DNA of 64,000 bases, from positions 1,827,501 through 1,891,500 of the forward strand of contig NC_012796.1 in NCBI RefSeq assembly GCF_000010665.1, written 5' to 3'. This document shows, in pieces, positions 52,932 to 60,547 of this stretch; the first letter of the stretch is position 1; each line of letters starts with the position of its first letter. Below the pieces are notes generated by a model. The model was not told the origin of the DNA. It saw only the letters and a program-made list of their open reading frames with translations, and did no database searches. The DNA is from Solidesulfovibrio magneticus RS-1. Lineage in GTDB: Bacteria > Desulfobacterota > Desulfovibrionia > Desulfovibrionales > Desulfovibrionaceae. The position numbers were made by a program, and so were the translations under genes.

Positions 52932-53363
52932 ATGCCGCATCGCGTACCCAGAGACGACGTCAGCACGCTCAAAACCCTCGGCCAGGGGGCCACGGTCTAC
53001 CCGAGAAACGTCACCCCCGGCCTGCTCGAAACCTTCCCCAACGCCTTCCCGGACCGGCGCTACGACATCACCTTCGCCTCCGACGAGTTCACGAGCCTGT
53101 GCCCCAAGACCGGCCAGCCCGACTTCGGCACCATCACCATCCGCTACGTGCCCGACAAGCTGTGCATCGAATCCAAGTCGCTCAAACTCTACCTCTTCAG
53201 CTACCGCGACGAAGGCGCTTTCATGGAAACCCTCACCAACCGCATCCTCGATGACCTCGTGGAAGTCTGCCAGCCGCATCATATGGAAGTCACCGGCGAC
53301 TTCGCCGCCCGGGGCGGCATCACTATTTCGGTGACGGCGACGTTTGTGAAAGAGAAGAAATAG
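52932..53363 (+). CDS. queF: QueF, NADPH-dependent preQ0 reductase
   Basis: This 143-residue protein of the short, unimodular type has catalytic Cys57 in [13 protein letters not shown] with Asp64, and the QueF motif [18 protein letters not shown] near 80-97. It reduces preQ0 to preQ1, so the organism makes queuosine rather than archaeosine. It diverges from queDEC. The start is supported by AAGGAG-like sequence (CAAGGAGACG) 8-12 bases upstream. A GATGCCTCC-type repeat follows the stop. Confidence 0.97.
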   Translation: MPHRVPRDDVSTLKTLGQGATVYPRNVTPGLLETFPNAFPDRRYDITFASDEFTSLCPKTGQPDFGTITIRYVPDKLCIESKSLKLYLFSYRDEGAFMETLTNRILDDLVEVCQPHHMEVTGDFAARGGITISVTATFVKEKK

Positions 53364-53379
53364 GGAGAGATAGGAGGAA

Positions 53380-53437
53380 GATGCCTCCGGCGGCTGGGGG
53401 CCTGAGGCCCCCAGACCCCCCACTTGGGAAAATGGGG
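53380..53437 (+). repeat. GATGCCTCCGGCGGC-type repeat with hairpin
   Basis: GATGCCTCCGGCGGCTGGG begins at 53380, 16 bases after queF. It contains the palindrome CTGGGGGCCT (53394-53403) with AGGCCCCCAG (53405-53414), then GACCCCCCACTTGGGAAAATGGGG. A near-identical copy is after murJ (60483-60542). Probably a terminator cassette. Confidence 0.8.
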
Positions 53438-53439
53438 AA

Positions 53440-54369
53440 TCAGCTCCGCGAGCGGCGGGCCAGGCGGCCGGCGCGCAGGCGGTCGAAGAGGCTGGCCGGC
53501 GACAGCCGCCGCCGCAGGGCCGACGGGCCATGGTCGCGCCGCCACAGGCGCAAGAACCAGGCTCCCCACAGCACCAGACAGGCGTTGTACTGCAGCCACA
53601 ACAAAAACAGCACCGCCCCGCCCAGGGAACCGTATACGAGTTCGTAGCGCCCGCCATGGGCCACGAACTGCCCGAAAGCCGCCGTCACCGCCCAGGCCGC
53701 GACGGCCAGCAAGGCCGACACGCCGGCGATGGCCCGAAGCGGCCGCCGCCCCGGCAAAAACAGCAGATAGGCGGCGGCGAACATGCCGGTCAGGCAGAGA
53801 ACGCCCCAGGCCGCCGACCACTGGCGCGCCAGACTCCCGCGCGGCTCCAGGCGCGGCAGATAGGCCAGATACAGGGCCGCCGTCAGCGCTCCCAAGAACA
53901 AGACGCCGGCAATCGCCCCCCAGGCCGTGCTCATCAATCGCGCGGCCAGGGGCGGCCGTTGTTCCGGGGCCGCCTCGCCAAGAGGCCGGCGTAGCGCCCG
54001 GCGAAACGCGCCCAGAAACAGCCACGACGACCACAGCACAAACACCGCGCTTTCCAGGGAAAACCCCGGCGAGGCCCACAGCAGCCGCCTGGCCCGGGAG
54101 ACCAGCAGTTCGTCGATATACGGCGTGAGGATGGCGAGCTGGCGGCGTAGGGCCATTTGGCCGGTCCAGTCCTCGCCCGACACCGCCCCGCACAGGGCCA
54201 GCATGGCAAAAAGCAGCGGCACCGAAGAGAGCAGCGCGTAAAAGGCTAGGGCGGCGGCCTGGGTCGGCCCGCCCGAGCGGAAAAAGGCGGCCGTGGCCTT
54301 GACGGACAAGCGTCCGACCTCCCGCAGCCAGGCGGTAACATCACGTCGCCGCAACCGGGTCAGGATCAA
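53440..54369 (-). CDS. YihY/BrkB-family membrane protein
   Basis: This 309-residue protein has six hydrophobic helices and the family motif QAAALAFYALLSSVPLLFA near residue 37, with YGSLGGAVLFLLWLQYNACLVLWGA near 225-250. YihY-family proteins are membrane proteins of uncertain role. The start is TTG 54369, chosen because it overlaps the phytase stop (TTGA) and GGAGG lies 9 bases before it. It is the last gene of a three-gene unit with two phosphatases. Confidence 0.88.
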   Translation of the reverse strand: MILTRLRRRDVTAWLREVGRLSVKATAAFFRSGGPTQAAALAFYALLSSVPLLFAMLALCGAVSGEDWTGQMALRRQLAILTPYIDELLVSRARRLLWASPGFSLESAVFVLWSSWLFLGAFRRALRRPLGEAAPEQRPPLAARLMSTAWGAIAGVLFLGALTAALYLAYLPRLEPRGSLARQWSAAWGVLCLTGMFAAAYLLFLPGRRPLRAIAGVSALLAVAAWAVTAAFGQFVAHGGRYELVYGSLGGAVLFLLWLQYNACLVLWGAWFLRLWRRDHGPSALRRRLSPASLFDRLRAGRLARRSRS

Positions 54370-55361
54370 GGCTTCGCGCCTCCGGCCAGCCAGGCGGTCC
54401 AGCCCAGGGGCGCGCCGCCGGGATTGGCCCGGGCGTATTCGTAAAACCGGCGCAGAAATTCCAGGCGCTGCCGGGCCAGGGCGTCGCGGCCCGGGGCGCT
54501 GCCGTCGCTGGTCTTGGCCAGATCCGAGCCGCCCAGGGCCTTTTGGCGGGCGATGATGTCCTCGAAAGCCACGCTAGGAGCGTTTCGCAGCATGTCGACC
54601 AGGGTCATGAAGGTGGTGGTGCGTCCGGCCCCGCCCCGGCAGTGGAAATGCAGCCAGACGTCCGGGGGCAGGCTGCGGGAGAATCGCACGAACCGTTCGA
54701 CCACGGCGTCGTCGGGCCGGGTATGGTCGGACACGGCCAGGCGCAGATAGCCCAGGCCCAGGGACGCGGCGGCCTGGGCTTCGCTGACGGCGGGTAGCGG
54801 GCCGAGGGTCAGGGGGGTGGGGCCACCGCGCCTGGCTTCCCGGGCCACGACGATGTCCGGCCGCTCATCGATGGCGGCCAGGAGGGCGGCTTCGGCCTCG
54901 GCCACGAAAGCAGCGTCGCGGCCCGGGTTGCCCTGGTTGTCGGGCAGCCGCCAGGACACGGCATTACCGCCGAGAAAACCGTGGGATTCCCGGCGCAGAT
55001 CGACGATGACGGCGCGCGGCGGAAATTGTTCGCGCATAAGGGCCAGCCCGGCCAGGGAGAACTGGCTGCTGCCGGAGACGCGCAGCCCGTTTAAGCCCTC
55101 CCGTGAGGGGACGGCAGCCCCGTCCGACGCGGTCAGGGGGAAAAAACAGGTGCGAAACCGATGGGGCAGGGCGCTGGCGGCAGGGGCGTCCAGGGTCAAA
55201 ACCCCGACGTCCGGTCCGGGTTCGGCCGAGGCGGCAGCGCTCGGACCGGCCAGGAACAGGGCCAACACCACGGCCAGCAGCCCGGCCAGGGGCCAGGGCG
55301 CCGCAAGGCGCGGCCGAGCGGACCGGCGAAGCCGGCGGCACGACGGCGGCAGGGCGGACAT
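54366..55361 (-). CDS. PTP-like phytase (inositol polyphosphate phosphatase), exported
   Basis: This 331-residue protein has a membrane/signal segment at about 22-45 (LAGLLAVVLALFLAGPSAAASA). The active-site loop is HCRGGAGR with catalytic Cys241 and Arg247, flanked by TTTF, the pattern of protein-tyrosine-phosphatase-like phytases from Selenomonas and others. An Asp in SDHTRPDD near residue 212 is in the general acid position. It should cleave inositol phosphates in the periplasm. Start fixed by AGGAGGA. It follows the acid phosphatase by 12 bases. Confidence 0.88.
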   Translation of the reverse strand: MSALPPSCRRLRRSARPRLAAPWPLAGLLAVVLALFLAGPSAAASAEPGPDVGVLTLDAPAASALPHRFRTCFFPLTASDGAAVPSREGLNGLRVSGSSQFSLAGLALMREQFPPRAVIVDLRRESHGFLGGNAVSWRLPDNQGNPGRDAAFVAEAEAALLAAIDERPDIVVAREARRGGPTPLTLGPLPAVSEAQAAASLGLGYLRLAVSDHTRPDDAVVERFVRFSRSLPPDVWLHFHCRGGAGRTTTFMTLVDMLRNAPSVAFEDIIARQKALGGSDLAKTSDGSAPGRDALARQRLEFLRRFYEYARANPGGAPLGWTAWLAGGAKP

Positions 55362-55373
55362 GGCTTCCTCCTG

Positions 55374-56069
55374 TTACTGGGCCAGCCCCAGGGCGCTGCG
55401 GACTTCGGCCCGGGCGGCGGCGTACTGCTGCTGGAATTCCGGGCTGTTGAACAGGAAGGCGGCGATGACCGTGCCGGTGATGCGGCCGGCGGCCACGTCG
55501 CTGGGATAGTGGACGCCGCCGATCTCCCGGTTGAAGCGGTACTGCTCGGCCCGGGCCGCCAGGGCTTGGGCCTTTTCCGGGACCATGTTGGCCAGGATGA
55601 TGCCCATCAAGGTGCCGTAGGTGGAATGGCCGCTGGGGTAGGAGGCGTTGCCGGGCTTGGGCACGCAGGGATCGATTTGCGAACTAGCGGCATAGGGTCG
55701 GGGGCGGTCCCAGTGCTTCTTGGCGTTGCCGAGAATGGCGTCGCCGTTTTCCTTGACCGCCTTGAAAAAGGCCGCCGCCACGGGTAGCTTTTCAGCCGTG
55801 AACTGGGGGCCGACCACATCGGTGAAGCGGAAAACCTCGCGGGCGGCGTCGGCCTGGGCAAAGGCCACCATGTCCGGGGTGCGGTCCTTTTGCAGTTGCA
55901 GGAGCAGGGCGATCTCGTCGCGCTGCTCGGCCGAGTCCATGGCCGGCGGCGGCGGCAGCAGCCGGGCCAGATCGACTTGCTGCGGGCTGACGAACTGCGT
56001 TTCGGACCAGGCCAGCTGCGGCAGCGACAGCAGCAGGACCAGCAGGAGCAGGCGGAACCGGGCAAGCAT
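55374..56069 (-). CDS. Periplasmic class A acid phosphatase (PAP2 superfamily)
   Basis: This 231-residue protein has a signal peptide, LLLLVLLLSLPQLAWSE, cut near residue 20. The three PAP2 motifs are K-x6-RP in KKHWDRPRP near 124-132, PSGH in YPSGHST near 150, and NREIGGVHYPSD near 185-196 where Arg, His and Asp act. It hydrolyses phosphomonoesters in the periplasm. The ATG has GGAGG. With the phytase it would strip phosphate from inositol phosphates (inference from operon). Confidence 0.93.
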   Translation of the reverse strand: MLARFRLLLLVLLLSLPQLAWSETQFVSPQQVDLARLLPPPPAMDSAEQRDEIALLLQLQKDRTPDMVAFAQADAAREVFRFTDVVGPQFTAEKLPVAAAFFKAVKENGDAILGNAKKHWDRPRPYAASSQIDPCVPKPGNASYPSGHSTYGTLMGIILANMVPEKAQALAARAEQYRFNREIGGVHYPSDVAAGRITGTVIAAFLFNSPEFQQQYAAARAEVRSALGLAQ

Positions 56070-56317
56070 GGCGGACCTCCTTGGGTTGACGGGCATGGGG
56101 CCGGCCGGGACGGCGCAGCCGGGGCTGGGCAAGTTATAGGGCCTTGGCCGGCGGCTGTCACGGCCGGGGCTGCAACCGGCTTGGGCTTTGGAGCGACTGA
56201 CGGGCATCGGCGCGGGGGGTTGGGGGGATGGGAGTGTCCCTGGCCTGCGCCGGCCTGAAGCAGGACGATTGTGGAATGGATTCTGCATGATCGCCTGCAT
56301 ACAGGGAGGAATTGCCC

Positions 56318-56482
56318 ATGTTCGCACCAAGTATCCATGTGGAATGCGTGAGTTTTTTTGAACCGTCCAAGGGGGAATGGCGGGAGGAGCGCGTCAAGGG
56401 TCTGGCGGAAGAGGAGTCTTCGCGCTGCCCGGACGACGAGGATGAGGACTTTCTTTCCTTCTGCCGCCGCTCGCTGCTGTAA
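56318..56482 (+). CDS. Small acidic protein, function unknown
   Basis: This is a 54-residue protein with a strong GGGAGGA site 8 bases before the ATG. It starts MFAPSIHVECVSFF and ends in an acidic run (PDDEDEDFLSFCRRSLL) with three cysteines in total. No match to a family is recognised. The good ribosome site and separation from neighbours argue it is real, but the short length leaves doubt. The gap 56070-56317 before it has no other feature. Confidence 0.55.
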   Translation: MFAPSIHVECVSFFEPSKGEWREERVKGLAEEESSRCPDDEDEDFLSFCRRSLL

Positions 56483-56683
56483 TTGCCGGCCAGCCTTGAT
56501 GGGGCCGATGCGAAACAGGCAGCGGCGTTACGGGGGGGAGAAGTTATTTCTCGAAACAACCATATTTTTTGAGGCGAATCCCAGCCGAGCCACGATGACG
56601 GCGCAATATTTGCTTGCTTTCGAGAACCGGGCCGACGCGTTGTTTGCCGCGCGGCCGGTCCCGGCCAGAAACTCGGAGGCTTC

Positions 56684-56911
56684 ATGAAACGCCTGCTGTG
56701 CATCCTGGCTTTGCTGGCCTTTGCCTTCACGGCCGCCGGCTGCCCGCCGCCGCGCCGGCCCCTGCCGCCGCCCGGTCCGGGAGCCTATCAGCCCGGCCCC
56801 TACCACCCCGCGCCCGGTCCCGGAGGATACCCGCCCGGCCCCGGTCAGGCACCGTATCAACCCGGCCCCGGCCCTTACGGCCATCCAGGCGGTTATCCGC
56901 CCGCGCCTTAA
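56684..56911 (+). CDS. Small Pro/Gly/Tyr-rich lipoprotein
   Basis: This 75-residue protein has a signal peptide LLCILALLAFAFTAAG followed by Cys20 (lipobox TAAGC). The mature chain is a low-complexity run of Pro, Gly, Tyr and His, with PGPGxYQPGP-type units repeated three or four times. Such chains lie on the outer or inner membrane face and may bind metals or polymers. GGAGG 8 bases upstream supports the start. A terminator follows at once. Confidence 0.75.
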   Translation: MKRLLCILALLAFAFTAAGCPPPRRPLPPPGPGAYQPGPYHPAPGPGGYPPGPGQAPYQPGPGPYGHPGGYPPAP

Positions 56912-56926
56912 GCTTTTGAACGCAAC

Positions 56927-56962
56927 AACGCCGGCTCCTCGAAAGGGGCCGGCGTTTTGTTT
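56927..56962 (+). terminator. Intrinsic terminator of the Pro-rich lipoprotein gene
   Basis: AACGCCGGC (56927-56935) with GCCGGCGTT (56948-56956), extended by three inner pairs, gives a 12-bp stem followed by TTTTGTTTT. Confidence 0.9.
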
Positions 56963-56982
56963 TCCACCCGGGCGTGGCCTTT

Positions 56983-57735
56983 CTACTTCACGCCGATGGG
57001 CGCGCCGGAAGCAAACGCCGGCTCATGCAGCGGCAGCAGGATGTGGGCCGCCTTCTTGACGCGGACCATGATGTCGTAGGCCGCGTAAGGATTGACGCAG
57101 GTGCCGGGCGGGATGACGTCCATCTCTCGGGCCGTTACGGCCTTGGGCGGAAAGAAATTCTCGTTGATGACGCAAAAGCCGGTGATGACGGCCTGGCCGG
57201 CCGGGGTGTCCACAAAGACCGACATGCCGCCTTCGGTGTGGGCCGGGGTGTGGACCATGCGCAGGCCGGGCAGGATCTCCGTGTCGCCGGTGATCGCCTG
57301 CATCTGGCCGGAATCGATGACGTCTTCCACGTATTCGGCGTTGTAGCGAAAGTCCAGGGGATGCGGGTCGCTCACGTGGGCCAGCTCCCGTTCATGGGCG
57401 TAGATGACCGCGTTTTCCAGATAGGCGTCGTTTTCGCAGTGGTCGTTGTGCAGGTGGGTGTGGATGACCACGTCGATGTCGGCAGGGGTCAGACCGTACT
57501 GGGCCAGGCCCGATTCCAGGGTGTGGATTGTGCCGCCAAGGGCCGCCTCGCGGGCGGCGGACTGCACCGGGCGTATCTCGCCGGTGTCCACCAGCACCTT
57601 CTTGCCGCCGCCTTCCAGATACCAGCCGTAGATGGGGATGGTGTAAGGCGTGCCGTAGTCGAACTGGTAGGTCATCATGCCCTTGTCGAATTCCTTGGAG
57701 CCAAGGACAATGGGATGGATCACGTACTTGCCCAC
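56983..57735 (-). CDS. MBL-fold hydrolase resembling N-acyl-homoserine lactonases
   Basis: This 250-residue cytosolic protein has the metal motif HTHLHNDHCEND near 94-105 (HxHxDH), then a second His in HTPAHTEGGM near 170 and an Asp/His further on. The fold and the start GKYVIHPIVLGSKEFDKG match the AiiA/AttM lactonase branch. It may cleave acyl-homoserine or other lactones. GTG 57735 is favoured: GGAGG lies upstream and homologous proteins begin here; the ATG at 57786 lacks a ribosome site. It has no operon partner. Confidence 0.8.
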   Translation of the reverse strand: MGKYVIHPIVLGSKEFDKGMMTYQFDYGTPYTIPIYGWYLEGGGKKVLVDTGEIRPVQSAAREAALGGTIHTLESGLAQYGLTPADIDVVIHTHLHNDHCENDAYLENAVIYAHERELAHVSDPHPLDFRYNAEYVEDVIDSGQMQAITGDTEILPGLRMVHTPAHTEGGMSVFVDTPAGQAVITGFCVINENFFPPKAVTAREMDVIPPGTCVNPYAAYDIMVRVKKAAHILLPLHEPAFASGAPIGVK

Positions 57736-58041
57736 AGTAAATAAACCTCCGCTGCGCGCGCAAAAGTTCCCCGGGACGTGCGGCATCCCGGCGCGTCAGT
57801 CGACCGCCCGCGGCAAAGGTAAGCAGTCGGCGGCGACGCGGCAAGGGGGAGGCGCCCGGCGGCGAGTTGACGGCGGCGGCAAAGACGGACACAACGCCCA
57901 TGGCGATGCGCGCCGCCAGACGCCCCAACAGGCGGGCGATTTGAAGCGCTCCACTTGAAAATGCAGCCGTATTTTCAAGAAAATGTCTTGGAATTTTGGC
58001 CGTTGCCGACAAATGAACCGGTAGGCTTTTCGAGCGCGCGT

Positions 58042-58150
58042 CTAGTGTCGCGTCCCTTAAAAAATATGAGAGTATTTTTTAAGAAAAATAAATGGTTTTA
58101 GCTTGTTGACTACAAAACACCATATGCGCTTTTCGCGGACGCGACACTAG
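58042..58150 (+). repeat. 109-bp inverted-end repeat element (copy B)
   Basis: Ends are CTAGTGTCGCGTCC (58042-58055) and GGACGCGACACTAG (58137-58150), a perfect 14-bp inverted repeat. Inside lies a perfect stem CTTAAAAAATA (58056-58066) and TATTTTTTAAG (58073-58083). Copy C at 60356-60463 is the same element in reverse, recognisable also by the shared interior (GGTTTT, then CTTGTTG-like, then GCGCTTTTCG). The rest of the 57736-58254 gap shows no gene. Confidence 0.85.
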
Positions 58151-58254
58151 CCGCGACGGCGCGCCCGCCAGGCCTTGCCGCCTGGTGCGTTTCTCCGCGC
58201 GATATGGCGGTCCGCGCCCGCAAACCGACGCCCACACGTTCAGGTGACCCCTCT

Positions 58255-59262
58255 ATGATGTATTCCATTCAGATTTTGCGGATCATCGGCATGTTGATGA
58301 TCGTCTATATCCATGTCGGCGTCTACATGACGCTGGTGAACAACGTCGGCGATTCCCTCTTTCACGTCATCCCCGACGCGTACATGTGCAAGGCCTTCAT
58401 CTTTTTCAGCATCTCCGGCTTTATCATGGCCTTTCTCATCGACATCGGCTACCGCAACTTTCTGGTGCGGCGCATCCTGCGCGTCTATCCGACCTTCCTC
58501 ATCGCCTGCGGCCTGGCCATCGCCTTGCGCTATCTGCTTTTTGACCAGCTGCCGGGCAAGGACATGTTCCTGGCCATGACGCTTTTGCCCGTAGGCTTCG
58601 TGGATTATCCCCTCAAGATCGAATGGACGCTGATTTACGAAGTCTGCTATTATCTCATCATCACGCCCTTTGCTTTCCCCAAGACGCGACGCTACTTCGT
58701 GCCGTTTCTCTTTGTCTGGCTCGGCGTCATTTGCATCGCCTACTACGCTTCGGGCATCACGGCCTTTTACGTGCTGCCGCCCTGGAAGCGGCTGTTCGTC
58801 TCCTATGTCAACATCTACTTCATCACCGGGGCCCTGGCCTACCACGCCGCCAAGCGCCTGCGGTTCGACTGGTGGCCGGCCTATGTCCTGGCCATCCTGG
58901 CCAGCGCCGCCGTCACCGTGGCCACTTCGGACGCCTGGAAGCTTGAACCCTACAACATGAAACAGTTGGCCACCTGGAGCCTGTGCACCGCCGTGACGCT
59001 GGTTTCCCTGGTCAAGCTTGAAAACCATTTCCAGGCCCCCTGGGTGAAGGCCATCGGCCAGTGGGGCGACTACGCCTACGCCGTCTACCTGACCCACGCC
59101 CTGGTGGTTGGGGTCTTTTTCTCCTGGCTGGTCTACCGGTACGGCTGGCAGCTCGACAACCGGGCGGCGTTTCTTGCCGTGGGCCTGATTCTCGTCGTGG
59201 GCTATGGCCTGGGCCGGCTCGACGCCGCCGTGCACGGCTATTTCAAGCGGAAATTCGCCTGA
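58255..59262 (+). CDS. Acyltransferase-3 family membrane protein (OafA-like)
   Basis: This 335-residue membrane protein has about ten hydrophobic helices. It begins MMYSIQILRIIGMLMIVYIHVGVYMT, in which Arg and the YIH sequence match the first-helix catalytic His/Arg pattern of acyltransferase-3 proteins, and contains FSISGFIMAF and RRILRVYPTFL. The family transfers acetyl or other acyl groups from the cytosol to sugars or polysaccharides at the cell surface. ATG 58255 is preferred over the longer frame because AGGTGA lies 7 bases before it. It pairs with an SGNH esterase. Confidence 0.9.
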   Translation: MMYSIQILRIIGMLMIVYIHVGVYMTLVNNVGDSLFHVIPDAYMCKAFIFFSISGFIMAFLIDIGYRNFLVRRILRVYPTFLIACGLAIALRYLLFDQLPGKDMFLAMTLLPVGFVDYPLKIEWTLIYEVCYYLIITPFAFPKTRRYFVPFLFVWLGVICIAYYASGITAFYVLPPWKRLFVSYVNIYFITGALAYHAAKRLRFDWWPAYVLAILASAAVTVATSDAWKLEPYNMKQLATWSLCTAVTLVSLVKLENHFQAPWVKAIGQWGDYAYAVYLTHALVVGVFFSWLVYRYGWQLDNRAAFLAVGLILVVGYGLGRLDAAVHGYFKRKFA

Positions 59263-59267
59263 TGCTC

Positions 59268-59433
59268 TCCGGCGGGAAGGTCAGATGCCGCATTACTTCG
59301 TTTCGGATGGCCTCTGGGCTGCGGTTCTCGTGACGCTGGGCGGCGGGAAGGCGTGATGTCCGACAATCTTGCGCCGTATGTCCTAGATGATGCGGTTTTC
59401 GTGACGCCGTGCGGTGGGACGAGCTGATGCCGG
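59268..59433 (+). repeat. Degenerate tandem repeat with 71-bp period
   Basis: GGCGGGAAGG-like cores occur at 59271, 59342 and 59413, exactly 71 bases apart. The longest matching part is TGCGGTTCTCGTGACGCTGG at 59320 against TGCGGTTTTCGTGACGCCGT at 59391. The third copy runs into the start of the SGNH gene. Confidence 0.65.
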
Positions 59434-60359
59434 CTTCCCGTTCGTTTTTCGACCGGGCGGCTAACGTGGCGCTGATTGCCGCCACGGTGTTGGCCCTGGG
59501 CTGGGCCGGTCGTGAGGTGGCCGTTGATCTTCGGCTCACCCGCCTTCAGGAACAGGCGGCCCGGCGTGTGCCGCATTTTCCCGACGCGGCCTCGCGCACG
59601 GCGTTTACTGACGCCGCCGGCCGCGACAAGGCCCTGTGCGCGGCGTTTCTTGGCCGCAAGCCCCTGGTCGTCCTGACCATCGGCCAATCCAACATCGCCA
59701 ATTCGGCTCTGGGGCAGTTCACCCCCAGCCACCGCCTCGGAAACTATTTCGAGGGATCGTGCTATATCGCGGCCAATCCGCTTCTCGGCACGTCGGGCGA
59801 GCGGGCGGCGGCGGTGCTTGATTTAGCCGACGCGGCCCTGGATGCGGGACTCTACGACAGCGCGCTTGTCGTGCCGCTGGCGGTGCAGGGTTCGTCGGTG
59901 TGGAACTGGGCGCGGCACGGCGACTTGCGGCCCATGCTCGAAAGCGCCCTGCGCCGCCTGAACGGGCTGGGGATCAAGCCCAATCTTGTCCTCTACCATC
60001 AGGGCGAGGCCGATTGTCTGGTGGGGATGGAAGGGAGGCTTTATGCCGAGGCCCTGGACAATATCATCGGTGATTTGCGGCGCATGGGCGTTGCCGCGCC
60101 GGTGGTGGTCTCGCAAGTCAGCCGCTTCAAGGCGTTGGACTGCCCGGACGCCGATCCCGGGGCTTGTTCGCGCATCTGTCCGGACATCCGCCAGGCCCAG
60201 GCCGGGGCGGCCGACGCCTCGCGCGGCGTCTTCGCCGGCCCGGACACGGACATGGCCGTAGCCGAGCGGTTCGACGGCTACCACATGACCGACGACGGCC
60301 GCCGCCGCTTCGCCGCCATGCTGCTGGAAACCGTGCGCGCCCTGCCCCAAACGCCCTAG
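59427..60359 (+). CDS. SGNH-type O-acetylesterase, exported or membrane-anchored
   Basis: This 310-residue protein has an N-terminal hydrophobic helix at about 12-32 (NVALIAATVLALGWAG), then an SGNH/sialate-O-acetylesterase domain: catalytic Ser in GQSN at 86-89, HQGEAD near 191-196, and Asp-Gly-Tyr-His in FDGYHMTDDG near 280. It should remove acyl groups from surface sugars. The start is uncertain: ATG 59427 with GACGAG, or GTG 59409 with no ribosome site. Its TAG stop lies inside repeat copy C. Confidence 0.82.
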   Translation: MPASRSFFDRAANVALIAATVLALGWAGREVAVDLRLTRLQEQAARRVPHFPDAASRTAFTDAAGRDKALCAAFLGRKPLVVLTIGQSNIANSALGQFTPSHRLGNYFEGSCYIAANPLLGTSGERAAAVLDLADAALDAGLYDSALVVPLAVQGSSVWNWARHGDLRPMLESALRRLNGLGIKPNLVLYHQGEADCLVGMEGRLYAEALDNIIGDLRRMGVAAPVVVSQVSRFKALDCPDADPGACSRICPDIRQAQAGAADASRGVFAGPDTDMAVAERFDGYHMTDDGRRRFAAMLLETVRALPQTP

Positions 60360-60463
60360 CGTCGCGTCCTCGAAAAGCGCCTCGGACATTCCGCAGACAA
60401 CAGACGAAAACCACTTATTTTCTTAAAAAATACTCTCGTATTTTTTAAGGGGCGCGACACGAG
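60356..60463 (-). repeat. 108-bp inverted-end repeat element (copy C)
   Basis: Left end CTAGCGTCGCGTCC (60356-60369) and right end GGGGCGCGACACGAG (60449-60463) are imperfect inverted repeats. The inner perfect stem CTTAAAAAATA (60422-60432) with TATTTTTTAAG (60439-60449) is the same as in copy B, in reverse. The element's first bases supply the TAG stop of the SGNH gene. Confidence 0.85.
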
Positions 60464-60482
60464 CTCTCCCCCGGCGAAGCCA

Positions 60483-60542
60483 CCCCCTTTCCCCATTCGG
60501 GGGGTCCGGGGGCCTCAGGCCCCCAGCCGCCGGAGGCATCTT
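60483..60542 (-). repeat. GATGCCTCCGGCGGC-type repeat with hairpin, downstream of murJ
   Basis: Read on the minus strand it starts GAAGATGCCTCCGGCGGC within 6 bases of the murJ stop and continues with the CTGGGGGCCTGAGGCCCC palindrome and GGACCCCCCGAATGGGG. It is nearly the same as the copy after queF, again immediately downstream of a gene. Confidence 0.8.
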
Positions 60543-60547
60543 CCTCT

